Origin: Acidobacteriaceae bacterium
GTDB lineage: Bacteria > Acidobacteriota > Terriglobia > Terriglobales > Acidobacteriaceae
Assembly: GCA_030038195.1 (NCBI GenBank)
Contig: JASHPJ010000087.1
Coordinates: 1-64,000, forward strand
Reading direction: 5' to 3'
Length of the DNA stretch: 64,000 nucleotides
Positions 8,357 through 18,980 of the stretch are shown piece after piece. The first letter of the stretch is position 1. Each line of letters opens with the position of its first letter. Under the pieces are notes generated by a model. The model was given only the letters and a program-made list of their open reading frames with translations, was not told the origin of the DNA and made no database searches. A program made the position numbers and the translations under genes.

Positions 8357-10234
8357 ATGCGCATGAAATCCGCAAAGTGCCAACGATCTCGAATGCACGC
8401 TTCCCGCCTGGCCGCCGCAGGCATCGCGGCCGGCATGTTTCTTGTAGCGTCCATAGCCAGCCGGGCAGCCGCGCAGGCAGCCGCAGCCCCAAGCGGCTCC
8501 CCGGCTGCATCCGGAACCGTGCTGCATCTGAGCGGAAAGCTCGTGCTGGTGGACGTGGTGGTGACGGAACACGGCAAGCCGGTAACGGGGCTCGACCGCA
8601 ATCGATTCCACATCTTCGAGGATGGGCGCGAGCAGCAGATCAGCGCATTTGAGGAGCATCGCGCGCCGGCTGCGCCGCCCAATGCATCGGCCTTTAAGGC
8701 TGCGCTGGAGGCGCTGCCGCCGCATACCTACACGAACATCCCGCTGTATCCGAATGAGAGCGCAGTGAACGTGCTGCTGCTGGATGCGCTGAATACGCCC
8801 ATGGCCGACCAGGCCGAGGCGCGGCAGCAGATGATCGATTACCTGGGCGGGATCAGGCCCGGCACGTCACTGGCGATCTTTACGCTCGCCTCGCGGCTGC
8901 AGATGGTAGAGGGGTTCACGACCAATGCGGCGCTGCTGGCCAAGGCCATGAAGGACAAGGCGGCGAGCTCTTCGCACTCCGTCGTGCTGGAAGACCAGAG
9001 CAACTCCACACAGATGCAGATGGAAGAGATGCTGGCCAACATGGAGCAGGACACAACGCCGCCAAGCGCTGAGATCGTGGGCGAACTGGAGCAGTTTGAA
9101 AACGATCTTACAGCGATGCAGACCAATCTGCGCGTGCAGGTGACGCTGGATGCATTGCAGGAGCTGGCGCGCTACCTGAATGGGATTCCGGGGCGCAAGA
9201 ACCTGATCTGGTTTTCAGGATCGTTTCCCATCACCATCGACCCGGAAGACACGGCACGAAGCCCGTTCCGCAATGTTGCGGATTTTGGCGACCAGATTAA
9301 AAAGACGACGGCGCTGCTGACAGCGGCGCGCGTGGCTGTTTACCCCATTGACGCGCGCGGACTGATGGGACAAAGCACCGTCGATGTGCGCTACACGCCG
9401 TCGCCAAACGGCATGAGCGTCAATGCGCAAGGCAAGCTGGTGATGGGGCAGAAGCAACAGAATGTGGCTGCGGACTACACCAAGTTCCTGACGCAGACCG
9501 ATGAAGAGAAAGAGTCGATCGAGACGATCGCCGAGGAGACCGGCGGCAAGGCTTTTGTAAACGCCAACGATCTGAAGGACAGCGTGGCCGATGTAATCGA
9601 GAACGGATCGAGTTATTACTCGATTGCCTACGCGCCCGGAGCAGAGAAGGCCGATGGGGGCTTTCGCCGGATCAGGGTGAGCGTGGACAAGGGTGGGTAC
9701 AAGCTGGCGTATCGCGAGGGTTACTATGCGGATAACCCGGCGAAGAGCAATGCCGGCCAGAACGTGGTTGGACTGGCGATTCTGCATGGCGCTCCTCCGG
9801 CGACAGAGATTGCGCTGAAGGCACGAGTGCTGCCGGCGAGCGACCCGCTGCTCAGGGATGCGAAGCTGCCGGCGGGGCCGGCGGGACGGATGGCCGCGAC
9901 AATGAAGGGACCCACGCAGCGGTACGTAATCGACCTCGGCGTCGATCCACACGATCTTGCTTTCAACGCGACGCCGGATGGAGCCGAGCACGCGCGCATC
10001 GAATTTGTGCTGGTGGATTATGACGCGGGCGGGAACCGCGTAAACTATCTTGACCAGGCGCTGAATGCGAGCTTTACGGCGAAGCAGTATGCAGACGCGA
10101 TGACGCATGGGTTGCATGCGCGGATGCAGCTCGACGTGCCCGAGACGCGCTCGTCGCTGCGCATTGCCGTGGAGGATTTGAATGCCGGGCGCGCGGGGTC
10201 GCTGGAGGTGGGTGTGGATGCAGTGCATCCATGA
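8357..10234 (+). CDS. VWFA-related acidobacterial domain protein 1
   Basis: A 625-residue exported protein of the acidobacterial VWFA-related family, whose function is unknown. A signal-like segment (RLAAAGIAAGMFLVASIASRAAA) follows a basic start. Next comes a short beta domain (LVLVDVVVTEHGKPVTGLDRN), then a von Willebrand A-like domain from about residue 135. Its metal site is degenerate: the first strand reads LLLDALNT instead of DxSxS. PGRKNLIWFSGSF and an AVYPIDARGL strand continue the fold, and YYSIAYAPG...YREGYYA closes the family-typical region. The C-terminal 130 residues are unassigned. ATG codons at 8357, 8363 and 8393 are all possible starts. Confidence 0.82.
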   Translation: MRMKSAKCQRSRMHASRLAAAGIAAGMFLVASIASRAAAQAAAAPSGSPAASGTVLHLSGKLVLVDVVVTEHGKPVTGLDRNRFHIFEDGREQQISAFEEHRAPAAPPNASAFKAALEALPPHTYTNIPLYPNESAVNVLLLDALNTPMADQAEARQQMIDYLGGIRPGTSLAIFTLASRLQMVEGFTTNAALLAKAMKDKAASSSHSVVLEDQSNSTQMQMEEMLANMEQDTTPPSAEIVGELEQFENDLTAMQTNLRVQVTLDALQELARYLNGIPGRKNLIWFSGSFPITIDPEDTARSPFRNVADFGDQIKKTTALLTAARVAVYPIDARGLMGQSTVDVRYTPSPNGMSVNAQGKLVMGQKQQNVAADYTKFLTQTDEEKESIETIAEETGGKAFVNANDLKDSVADVIENGSSYYSIAYAPGAEKADGGFRRIRVSVDKGGYKLAYREGYYADNPAKSNAGQNVVGLAILHGAPPATEIALKARVLPASDPLLRDAKLPAGPAGRMAATMKGPTQRYVIDLGVDPHDLAFNATPDGAEHARIEFVLVDYDAGGNRVNYLDQALNASFTAKQYADAMTHGLHARMQLDVPETRSSLRIAVEDLNAGRAGSLEVGVDAVHP

Positions 10235-10299
10235 TCCTTTGGGGAGCATCTCTGCATCACGATGCGATCCACAATGCCTTTGCAGCTTATAAAAAGCGC

Positions 10300-10367
10300 G
10301 TGAATTGTGCCAGGACGCAATTGCGCCCTCGTGCATTCGCGCGAGACTGAGAACGGGGTGAATTGTG
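10300..10367. promoter_or_regulatory. Direct repeat upstream of xfp
   Basis: The 10-mer GTGAATTGTG occurs at 10300-10309 and again at 10358-10367, in the gap upstream of the phosphoketolase operon. The 58-bp offset is about 5.5 helical turns. It may be a pair of regulator sites; no -35/-10 pair was fixed. The rest of 10235-10473 holds no gene. Confidence 0.3.
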
Positions 10368-10473
10368 ACGGCCCGCACAACGCGATGTGCGTCCTGTGAC
10401 TGGAATCACCATGTCCATGTGGCGCCGCTGCTAGGCTTGAATCAGCACGCAAATTCCCCTTGCGAGGTGATCC

Positions 10474-12888
10474 ATGAGTGAACCTGGTCTCCACGAGACA
10501 ACAGGTCAAAGTCAGCTTCAAAGTCCGCTCAGCGACGAACTGCTCGAAAAGATGGATGCGTACTGGCGCGCAGCGAATTATCTCTCCGTGGGCCAGATCT
10601 ATCTCAAGGACAATCCGCTGCTGGAGCGGCCATTGACGCTGGACGACGTGAAGCCGCGGCTGCTTGGACACTGGGGCACGACGCCGGGACTAAATTTCAT
10701 TTACGTGCATCTGAATCGGCTCATTCGCGAGCGCGGACTGAATATGATGTATGTGATTGGCCCTGGGCACGGCGGACCGGGACTGGTGGCGAACACATAT
10801 CTCGAAGACTCGTACAGCGAGATATATCCGTACATTGAGCAGAACAGCGACGGCATCCGGCGACTGTTCCGGCAATTCAGTTGGCCCTATGGCGTGCCCA
10901 GCCACGTTGCGCCGGAAACGCCGGGATCGATTCACGAGGGCGGCGAACTGGGCTACTCGCTGGTGCATGCGTATGGCGCGGCCTTCGACAATCCCAACCT
11001 GATTGTGGCCTGCGTGGTGGGCGATGGCGAAGCGGAGACGGGACCGCTGGCAACGAGCTGGCACTCGAACAAGTTCCTCAACCCGGCGACGGATGGCGCC
11101 GTGCTGCCGATTCTGCATTTGAACGGATACAAGATTGCGAACCCGACGGTGCTGGCGCGGATTCCGCATGCGGAACTGGAAGAGCTGTTGCGTGGCTATG
11201 GGTATGAGCCGTTCACGCTGGAGGGCGACGATCCAAAGGTGATGCATCAACAGGCTGCGGTAGTGTTCGACGCGATCGTCGATCGGATTGCGGCGATCCA
11301 GCAGGTTGCGCGCGCTGAGGCCAGCAAGGGCGAGACGAGCGAGCGGCCGGCGTGGCCGGTGCTGATCATGCGCACGCCGAAGGGATGGACGGGACCGAAG
11401 TTTGTGGATGGCAAGCCGGTGGAAAATACCTGGCGCGCGCACCAGGTTCCGCTCGATGGAGTCAGGACGAATCCGGAGCACCTGCGGCAGCTTGAAGAGT
11501 GGATGCGCAGCTACAAGCCGGAGGAGCTGTTCGACAGGAAAGGCACGCTGCGCGCCGATCTGGCGGAGATTGCGCCGAAGGGCCGGCTGCGCATGGGGAT
11601 GAATGCGCACGCCAACGGCGGGCTGCTGCTGCAGCCGCTCATCGTGCCGAACTTCCGCGAGTTTGCGGTGAAGATTGAAGGACGTGGGCAGGAAGATGTG
11701 GAGTCGACGCGCGTGCTGGGGCATTTGTTGCACGCGGTGATGCAGGCGAACCTGAGCCAGAAGAACTTTCGCGTCTTCGGACCGGATGAAACGGCATCGA
11801 ACCGTATCGGCGACGTGATTACGGGAACCGGCAAGGCCTGGATGGCGGAGACGAAGCCCGTCGATGTGGACCTGTCGCAAACGGGACGCGTGATGGAGGT
11901 GCTGAGCGAGCACCTCTGCCAGGGATGGCTCGAAGGCTATCTGCTCACGGGCCGGCACGGATTCTTTTCCTGCTACGAGGCGTTCATTCACATCGTGGAC
12001 TCGATGGCGAACCAGCATGCGAAGTGGCTGAAGACCACGCGCAGCATCCCGTGGCGCAAGCCGATTGCATCGCTCAACTATCTGCTCAGCTCGCTGGTGT
12101 GGCGGCAGGATCACAACGGGTTTTCGCACCAGGATCCGGGATTTATGGATCACCTGGCAAACAAGAAAGCCGATGTAGTGCGCATCTATCTGCCGCCGGA
12201 TGCGAATACGCTGCTCTCGGTGGCGGACCACTGCCTGCGCAGCCGCAACTACATCAACCTGATCGTGGCCGGCAAGCAGCCCGCCCCGCAGTGGCTCACC
12301 ATGGACGAAGCGATTGCGCACTGCACGGTGGGACTGGGCGTGTGGCCGTGGGCTTCGAACGACGAGGGCCAACCCGACGTGGTGATGGCCTGCTGCGGCG
12401 ACGTGCCGACGATGGAGACGCTGGCCGCCGTGTGCCTGCTGCGCGAGCGCGCGCCCGATCTGCGCATCCGCGTGGTCAACGTCGTGGACCTGATGGCGCT
12501 GCAGCCGCAGTCGGAGCATCCGCATGGACTGCCGGATGAGGAGTACGACGAGATCTTTCCGCCGGGTGTGCCGACGATCTTTGCATTTCACGGTTATCCC
12601 TGGCTGATTCACCGGCTCACTTACCGACGGAACAACCATGACAGCCTGCACGTGCGCGGCTACAAGGAAGAAGGCACCACGACGACGCCGTTCGACATGT
12701 GCGTGCTCAACAACATCGACCGGTTCCAGCTTACGTTCGACGCGATACGGCGGGTGCAGCGGCTGGCGGCGCAGGTGGACGCAACGGAGCAGTGGTACTC
12801 CGAGGCGATCCAGCGGCACAAGCTGTACGTGGCGGAGCACGGCGAGGATATGCCGGAAATCAGAAACTGGCGCTGGCCCGCGCTGTGA
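10474..12888 (+). CDS. xfp: Phosphoketolase (xylulose-5-P / fructose-6-P)
   Basis: An 804-residue thiamine-diphosphate enzyme that splits xylulose-5-phosphate (and often fructose-6-phosphate) with phosphate, giving acetyl-phosphate plus glyceraldehyde-3-phosphate or erythrose-4-phosphate. Family motifs include [48 protein letters not shown] and the TPP motif from G183-D-G to LNGYK. The length is normal (about 790-820) and all blocks are intact. A strong ribosome site, GAGGTGA, lies 4 bases before the ATG. ackA starts 33 bases downstream, forming an acetyl-phosphate-to-acetate operon. Substrate preference cannot be read from sequence alone. Confidence 0.96.
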   Translation: MSEPGLHETTGQSQLQSPLSDELLEKMDAYWRAANYLSVGQIYLKDNPLLERPLTLDDVKPRLLGHWGTTPGLNFIYVHLNRLIRERGLNMMYVIGPGHGGPGLVANTYLEDSYSEIYPYIEQNSDGIRRLFRQFSWPYGVPSHVAPETPGSIHEGGELGYSLVHAYGAAFDNPNLIVACVVGDGEAETGPLATSWHSNKFLNPATDGAVLPILHLNGYKIANPTVLARIPHAELEELLRGYGYEPFTLEGDDPKVMHQQAAVVFDAIVDRIAAIQQVARAEASKGETSERPAWPVLIMRTPKGWTGPKFVDGKPVENTWRAHQVPLDGVRTNPEHLRQLEEWMRSYKPEELFDRKGTLRADLAEIAPKGRLRMGMNAHANGGLLLQPLIVPNFREFAVKIEGRGQEDVESTRVLGHLLHAVMQANLSQKNFRVFGPDETASNRIGDVITGTGKAWMAETKPVDVDLSQTGRVMEVLSEHLCQGWLEGYLLTGRHGFFSCYEAFIHIVDSMANQHAKWLKTTRSIPWRKPIASLNYLLSSLVWRQDHNGFSHQDPGFMDHLANKKADVVRIYLPPDANTLLSVADHCLRSRNYINLIVAGKQPAPQWLTMDEAIAHCTVGLGVWPWASNDEGQPDVVMACCGDVPTMETLAAVCLLRERAPDLRIRVVNVVDLMALQPQSEHPHGLPDEEYDEIFPPGVPTIFAFHGYPWLIHRLTYRRNNHDSLHVRGYKEEGTTTTPFDMCVLNNIDRFQLTFDAIRRVQRLAAQVDATEQWYSEAIQRHKLYVAEHGEDMPEIRNWRWPAL

Positions 12889-12921
12889 GCAGTCGAAATT
12901 AAAACCCAGGGGAACGATACG

Positions 12922-14118
12922 ATGGCTTCCTTGCCGGTGCTGGTTTTAAACAGCGGATCTTCGTCCATCAAATTCGCAGTCTACGAGGCAAGCGGCGAAG
13001 AACGACGCAAACTCTTTGAGGGCGCGGTGGACGGTATCGGGACGGACCTGGGGCAGTTCCACATCAAGGATGCGGTGGGAAACACGCTCGTGGATCAGAC
13101 ACCGGCCGTGCCTACGCGCGCGGCGGCGTTTGCGCTGGTAGCCGGCGCACTGAACTCGGGCGAATTCCCTCGCCCGGTGGCGATTGGGCATCGCATGGTC
13201 TCGGGCGGACCGACGATCCAGGACAACCAGCGCATCACGCCGGAGTTGATCGACGAGATGGAGCGGTACACGGCTTTTGCACCGCTGCACACGCCCATCG
13301 CGGTTTACATCATGCGCGAGGCGCTGCGGCTGTTTCCCGGTGTGCCGAACTTCGTGTGTCTTGACACGTATTTTCATCGCACCATGCCGGAGGTGGTGAC
13401 GCACATGCCCATTCCGGAGGAGTACTCCGCGATGGGCGTGCGGCGCTACGGCGCACATGGCATCTCGTACGAGTCGATCGTTTACCAGTTGCAGCCGCAT
13501 GTGCCGGGGAAGCTGATTGTGGCGCACCTGGGCAACGGCGCGTCGATCTCGGCGATTCGCAACGGCGCGTGCCTGGATACATCCATGGGGCTGACGCCGA
13601 CGGGTGGCCTCATCAGCGGCACGCGCACGGGCGATATCGATCCCGGCGTGCTGCTCTTTATTCTGCGCAAGATTGCGGAGACAGCCGAATCGGCCAGCGA
13701 GGCTGCGGACAAGCTGGAGACGGTGGCGAGCAAGAAGGCCGGGCTGCTGGGCGTGAGCGGACTGTCGAACGACATGCGCGATCTGCGCGAGGCGATTGCC
13801 ACTGGCAACGCACGGGCGCGCCTGGCGGTGGACAAATTCACGTGGACGATCGCCAGGTGGATCGGCAGCTTTGTGGCGGAGCTGGGCGGCCTCGACATGC
13901 TGGTCTTCACCGGCGGCATTGGTGAGAATGACATTGATTCGCGAGCGGAGATCTGCGCGGGGTTGGATGCGCTGGGCATCGTGCTCGACGCACAGCGCAA
14001 CAACGTGCGCGGAGCGGCAGTGATCTCAGCCGAGCACTCGCCGGTGACGGTGCGGGTGATTCCGCCAGCTGAGGACCTGATGATTGTGAACCATGTGGTG
14101 CGATTGATGGCGCAGTAG
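12922..14118 (+). CDS. ackA: Acetate kinase
   Basis: A 398-residue cytoplasmic kinase that converts acetyl-phosphate plus ADP to acetate plus ATP. N-terminal LVLNSGSSSIKF is the ASKHA phosphate-1 motif. GHRMVSGG, HLGNGASISAI, MGLTPTGGLISGTRTGDIDPG and VFTGGIGEND are all present. The usual FDTAFH is read here as LDTYFH. AGGGGA sits about 8 bases upstream of the ATG. Directly behind xfp, it recovers ATP from the phosphoketolase product. A terminator follows at 14132-14171. Confidence 0.97.
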   Translation: MASLPVLVLNSGSSSIKFAVYEASGEERRKLFEGAVDGIGTDLGQFHIKDAVGNTLVDQTPAVPTRAAAFALVAGALNSGEFPRPVAIGHRMVSGGPTIQDNQRITPELIDEMERYTAFAPLHTPIAVYIMREALRLFPGVPNFVCLDTYFHRTMPEVVTHMPIPEEYSAMGVRRYGAHGISYESIVYQLQPHVPGKLIVAHLGNGASISAIRNGACLDTSMGLTPTGGLISGTRTGDIDPGVLLFILRKIAETAESASEAADKLETVASKKAGLLGVSGLSNDMRDLREAIATGNARARLAVDKFTWTIARWIGSFVAELGGLDMLVFTGGIGENDIDSRAEICAGLDALGIVLDAQRNNVRGAAVISAEHSPVTVRVIPPAEDLMIVNHVVRLMAQ

Positions 14119-14131
14119 GCCGCTGTCGTAC

Positions 14132-14171
14132 AAAAAGCCTCTTGTTCTACACTGAAGAGTCGGGGCTTTTT
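14132..14171 (+). terminator. Intrinsic terminator of xfp-ackA, abutting the ctaA start
   Basis: AAAAAGCC (14132-14139) pairs with GGCTTTTT (14164-14171), and inner TCTT/AAGA adds to the stem. The run of five T ends one base before the ctaA ATG at 14173. The right arm (GGGGC) is also the only ribosome-site-like sequence for ctaA, so terminator and translation start overlap. Confidence 0.7.
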
Positions 14172-14172
14172 C

Positions 14173-15132
14173 ATGTCTGCTACTGCAGTTACTTCGTCCG
14201 CGAGACGGCTGCCTTCGCCGGCGCTGCGCCGGTTTTCGTGGGGTGTGCTGGCTTACTTTATTGCCGTCATTCTGTGGGGTGCGGTGACGCGCGCGACCGG
14301 CGCTGGCGATGGCTGCGGCAACCACTGGCCGCTCTGCAATGGCACGGTGATGCAGCACTCGCCGAGCGTGGATACGCTGATCGAGTTTACCCATCGCATC
14401 ACCAGCGGGATTTCTTTCTTCTCCGTCGTCGGCTTGACGATCTGGACCTTCAGGGCCACGGTGCGCGGGCATCTGGCGCGCGCGACGGCCGTGGCGTCGG
14501 TTGCGTTTACGCTGGTGGAAGCGATCCTGGGCGCGCTGCTGGTGAAGCTGGGATTGACGGCGCAGAGCCGTTCGCCGCTGCGCGCGCCGTACCTTGCGCT
14601 GCACTTCACGAACACGCTGCTGCTGATTGCGGCGCTGGCGCTCACGGCGCACCTACTGAGCCGGCGCGAAGGCTATCTGCGCCGCACGATAAGGCTGGTG
14701 TCGCCCGCAGGAGCAAGCCTGGGACTGTTGGTGATCCTGGTGGTGGGCGTGACCGGATCGCTGGCGGCGCTGGGCGACACGCTCTTTCCGGCAACGTCGT
14801 TAAGCGAGGCGCTGCAGCAGGATTTTTCTGCGACCAGTGGATGGCTGGTGCGCTGGCGATGGACGCATCCCACGATCGCGTTCCTTGCCAGCGTCTTCCT
14901 CATCTGGATTCTGGTGCGCGCGGTGCAGCACTCGACGCATTGGGACAATCGCGGGCTCTCCGCAATCGTGCTCATACTGCTGGCTGCGCAATATGTGCTG
15001 GGAGTGCTCGACGTGGTGCTGCTGGCTCCGCTGTGGCTGCAGGTTGCGCACCTTCTGGGCGCAGACGCGCTCTGGTCCGCGCTGGTTGTGCTCACAGCCC
15101 GGCTGACGCTCGAACCGTCAGAGTCGAGATAG
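14173..15132 (+). CDS. ctaA: Heme A synthase (COX15/CtaA family)
   Basis: A 319-residue inner-membrane protein with about eight helices in two four-helix halves. It oxidises the heme O methyl group to the formyl of heme A for aa3-type oxidases. WGAVTRATGAGDGCGNHWPLCNG is the family's first loop, with a Cys pair. Candidate heme histidines are in EFTHR and LALHF (first half) and WTHPT and VAHLLG (second half). The length is at the short, bacterial end. No ctaB or oxidase genes lie beside it. Its ATG is set against the end of the upstream terminator. Confidence 0.9.
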   Translation: MSATAVTSSARRLPSPALRRFSWGVLAYFIAVILWGAVTRATGAGDGCGNHWPLCNGTVMQHSPSVDTLIEFTHRITSGISFFSVVGLTIWTFRATVRGHLARATAVASVAFTLVEAILGALLVKLGLTAQSRSPLRAPYLALHFTNTLLLIAALALTAHLLSRREGYLRRTIRLVSPAGASLGLLVILVVGVTGSLAALGDTLFPATSLSEALQQDFSATSGWLVRWRWTHPTIAFLASVFLIWILVRAVQHSTHWDNRGLSAIVLILLAAQYVLGVLDVVLLAPLWLQVAHLLGADALWSALVVLTARLTLEPSESR

Positions 15133-15155
15133 CTGATTCGCAAAACACAGCGCAA

Positions 15156-15188
15156 GCAAAGGGCCCCGCGTGAGGCCTTTTTGCTTTT
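15156..15188. terminator. Bidirectional terminator between ctaA and the isomerase gene
   Basis: GCAAAGGGCC (15156-15165) pairs, with a one-base bulge, with GGCC(TT)TTTGC (from 15174). T-rich sequence follows on the plus strand (TTTTTGCTTTT) and an A/T-rich arm on the minus strand. The two flanking genes converge here. Confidence 0.6.
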
Positions 15189-15204
15189 CACGGCGTGCGC
15201 GACG

Positions 15205-16632
<1,428 letters not shown>

Positions 16633-16675
16633 AATAATGAGCTCCTTGTGCGGTGTAAGCGTGCTTTACCCCGGT

Positions 16676-16891
16676 CTAGTGGTTGCGGCCGGGACGAAAG
16701 CGAAAGTCGTAAAAGAGTCCGAGAGCGAGCAGAAGACCGCCCCACCAGACAGGCGCGTGGAGATTGGCCAGTTCCACGCTGGCGGTGTGGTGCGCGGCAA
16801 ATTCAAAAAGGCCGTAGCCGAAGATGAGCGCCCCGTAGATGGTGAGGAGAACGCCGATGAAAAACCAGATGGAGATGCCGGATGAGTGCAT
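16676..16891 (-). CDS. Small two-helix membrane protein
   Basis: A 71-residue protein with two hydrophobic helices (SIWFFIGVLLTIYGALIFGYGL and WWGGLLLALGLFYDF) joined by a short His/Glu loop, and a basic C-terminal tail. A perfect AAGGAGG precedes its ATG. It is wedged 12 bases after the symporter stop and 43 bases before the isomerase start, so it is co-transcribed. I do not know a named family for it. Its place suggests an accessory or stabilising subunit of the symporter; this is inference only. Confidence 0.78.
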   Translation of the reverse strand: MHSSGISIWFFIGVLLTIYGALIFGYGLFEFAAHHTASVELANLHAPVWWGGLLLALGLFYDFRFRPGRNH

Positions 16892-16903
16892 GCGCGTTCC
16901 TCC

Positions 16904-18697
16904 TTACCAGAAGTAGATGTTGAGAGCGAGAAATACAACGATGGCGATAGCCGTCCAGAACCACTCGTTCTTGTAGAACGGGACGGGCTCTTCCTCGGGC
17001 AGCTTGGTTGCGCCGTAGACCAGGCCGTCCAGCTCAGCGACGGGACGCGGCGCAGTCAAGAGACTGACGATGCAAGTGACGAGGAAGGTGATGATCACCG
17101 ACCAGAGAGCGCGATACATGTTTTCGGCCATGGTCTTTGCGTCGGTCGAAAGAGCGACGTAGCGCAGGGCCGAGGGATCGATCTTGACCCAGGCCCACAG
17201 GCCGATGGAGGCGGTTGTGCCGATCAAAAGGCCCCAGAATCCGCCCGATTTGGTGGCGCGCTTCCAGAACATGCCCACTAGGACCACGCCGAGCAGCGGC
17301 GAGATAAAGAAGCTGAAGAGCTCCTGCACGTAATCCATGATGCCGGCGGCCTGCATGACCATGTACGCAGTGAGAATAGAGACGACGACGCCGAGGATGG
17401 TGGACCAGCGGCCGACCTTGACGTAGTGCTCGTCGGACGCGTTTTTGACGAGCAGCGGCTGGTAGATGTCGTAGGTCCAGACGGCGGAAAAGGCACTGAC
17501 GTTGCCGGCCATTCCACTCATGAAGCCGGCGATGAGAGCGGTGATGCCGAGGCCGAGCAGCCCGGGGCCGAGATAGCGGACCATCATGAGCGGCAGGACT
17601 TCGTTGTAGCTATGCAGGCCGGCTCCGGGATGGGCGGTCACCACATCCTGGCCGACCAGATGGAGCAGGCTGCCGTTGGGGTTGCGCAGGACGACCAGGC
17701 CGAGCAGGCCAGGAAGAATGACGATGAAGGGAATGGCCATCTTGAAGAAAGAGCCGATAACCGGGGCCATGCGCGCGGAACGAAGGTTGTGGGCAGCCAG
17801 AACGCGCTGCACGACGAGGAAGTCGGTGGTCCAGTAGCCGAAGCTGATGGCGAAACCGAGGCCGAAGACGATGCCGGTCCAGTGGATGCCCATGGGATTA
17901 TCGGCGAAATGGCCCATGCTGCGCCACATGTGCGTATAGTCGCCGGGAGCGATGAGGCCGGCGGAGATGTTCTGCGCCAGGCGGGCTTTGAAGCCGTTCC
18001 AGCCGCCGGTTTCAACGAGACCGAGGATGGGAACCAGCAGCGCGCCGCCCCAGATGAGCATAAACTGTAGCACTTCGTTGAAGATTGCCGAGCGCAGGCC
18101 GCCAAGCGCAACGTAAGCCGCGACTGCGAGCGAGGAGACGATGATGGAGAAGTGAAGGTTCCAGCCGAGGACGACCCTCATGACCACGGCCATGGCGAAC
18201 ATGTTCACGCCGCTCATGAGCACGGTCATGAAGGCGAAGGAGATCGCCGAGACGAGGCTGGCGCCCTGGCCGTAGCGCAGCTTGAGGTAGCCGGGAACGG
18301 AGTGGGTTTTGCAGACATAGTAGAACGGCATCATGACCATGCCCAGGAAGAGCATGGCAGGGATGGCGCCGACCCAGTACCAGTGCGCGGCCAGAATGCC
18401 GTACTGGTAAGCCGATCCGGCCCAGCCCATGAGCTCCAGCGAGCCCAGGTTGGCGGAAACAAAGCTGAGGCCGGCGATCCAGGCCGTCATCTCGCGGCCG
18501 GCCATGAAAAACTCTTCGCTGGTGTTGGACTGGCCTTTCAGGTAGAAGCCGATCCAGATGACCATGACGAAGTAGATGGCGATGACCACTACGTCGAGCG
18601 AGTGGAGGCGCGCCAGCGGTTCGGCGCTTTCAAGCAGGAGCGCCGGCAGCGAAGCAAGGGAACCGGCGGCTGGTGAGGCTGGCATCGATCCGAGCAT
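16904..18697 (-). CDS. Solute:sodium symporter (SSS family)
   Basis: A 597-residue inner-membrane transporter of the SSS/SGLT type with about 13-14 helices. Signatures are FMAGREMTAWIAGLSFVSANLGSLELMG, SVPGYLKLRYG, YVALGGLRSAIFNEVLQF and FMSGMAGNVSAFSAVWTYDIYQP, with a late FFISPLLGVVLVGMFWKRAT. These fit sugar (SglT-like) members better than proline or pantothenate carriers. The ATG at 18697 is preferred because AGGGTG lies about 6 bases upstream; a GTG at 18706 and an ATG at 18685 also exist. It is first in an operon with the 71-residue protein and the isomerase-family protein. Operator candidates lie at 18751 and 18878. Confidence 0.88.
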   Translation of the reverse strand: MLGSMPASPAAGSLASLPALLLESAEPLARLHSLDVVVIAIYFVMVIWIGFYLKGQSNTSEEFFMAGREMTAWIAGLSFVSANLGSLELMGWAGSAYQYGILAAHWYWVGAIPAMLFLGMVMMPFYYVCKTHSVPGYLKLRYGQGASLVSAISFAFMTVLMSGVNMFAMAVVMRVVLGWNLHFSIIVSSLAVAAYVALGGLRSAIFNEVLQFMLIWGGALLVPILGLVETGGWNGFKARLAQNISAGLIAPGDYTHMWRSMGHFADNPMGIHWTGIVFGLGFAISFGYWTTDFLVVQRVLAAHNLRSARMAPVIGSFFKMAIPFIVILPGLLGLVVLRNPNGSLLHLVGQDVVTAHPGAGLHSYNEVLPLMMVRYLGPGLLGLGITALIAGFMSGMAGNVSAFSAVWTYDIYQPLLVKNASDEHYVKVGRWSTILGVVVSILTAYMVMQAAGIMDYVQELFSFFISPLLGVVLVGMFWKRATKSGGFWGLLIGTTASIGLWAWVKIDPSALRYVALSTDAKTMAENMYRALWSVIITFLVTCIVSLLTAPRPVAELDGLVYGATKLPEEEPVPFYKNEWFWTAIAIVVFLALNIYFW

Positions 18698-18750
18698 TCG
18701 TATCACCCTGTGAGGCGGGAATCCGTCCGCAAAGTATCAGACATTGCCCT

Positions 18751-18766
18751 AGTAAATTGTTTTACT
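18751..18766. promoter_or_regulatory. Palindromic operator candidate before the symporter operon
   Basis: AGTAAA-TTGT-TTTACT is a perfect 6-bp two-arm palindrome about 55 bases upstream of the symporter ATG, in AT-richer DNA than its surroundings. The position fits a repressor site overlapping the promoter. Confidence 0.4.
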
Positions 18767-18877
18767 CGTGCACCTGTCAAGCGAGAAAAGAGCACCGAGC
18801 AAAGAAAACCCATCTCTCTGGAGGCTACCATGCGCTGCCGGCAGGCCGGGCGGCACAGCAGGCTCTGGAAATGTTGA

Positions 18878-18889
18878 GAAAGCGTTTTC
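18878..18889. promoter_or_regulatory. LacI-type operator candidate
   Basis: GAAAGCGTTTTC matches the general LacI-family operator pattern (central CG with A- and T-rich arms); 5 of 6 positions are symmetric. It lies 181 bases upstream of the symporter ATG and 92 bases past the end of the lyase gene. It could control the symporter operon. No LacI gene is in the window. Confidence 0.4.
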
Positions 18890-18980
18890 CGGGGAAGTGT
18901 AGCATAGGGGGCGGCTGCGAAATACATCCGAAATGCATCCCGAAATGCATTGTTGACCGGGCAGTCGGCAAAGCGCGCGA

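Noticed and set aside
10690-12840. 716-codon open frame antisense to xfp
   Set aside because: His/Arg-rich shadow of a strongly conserved gene on the other strand.
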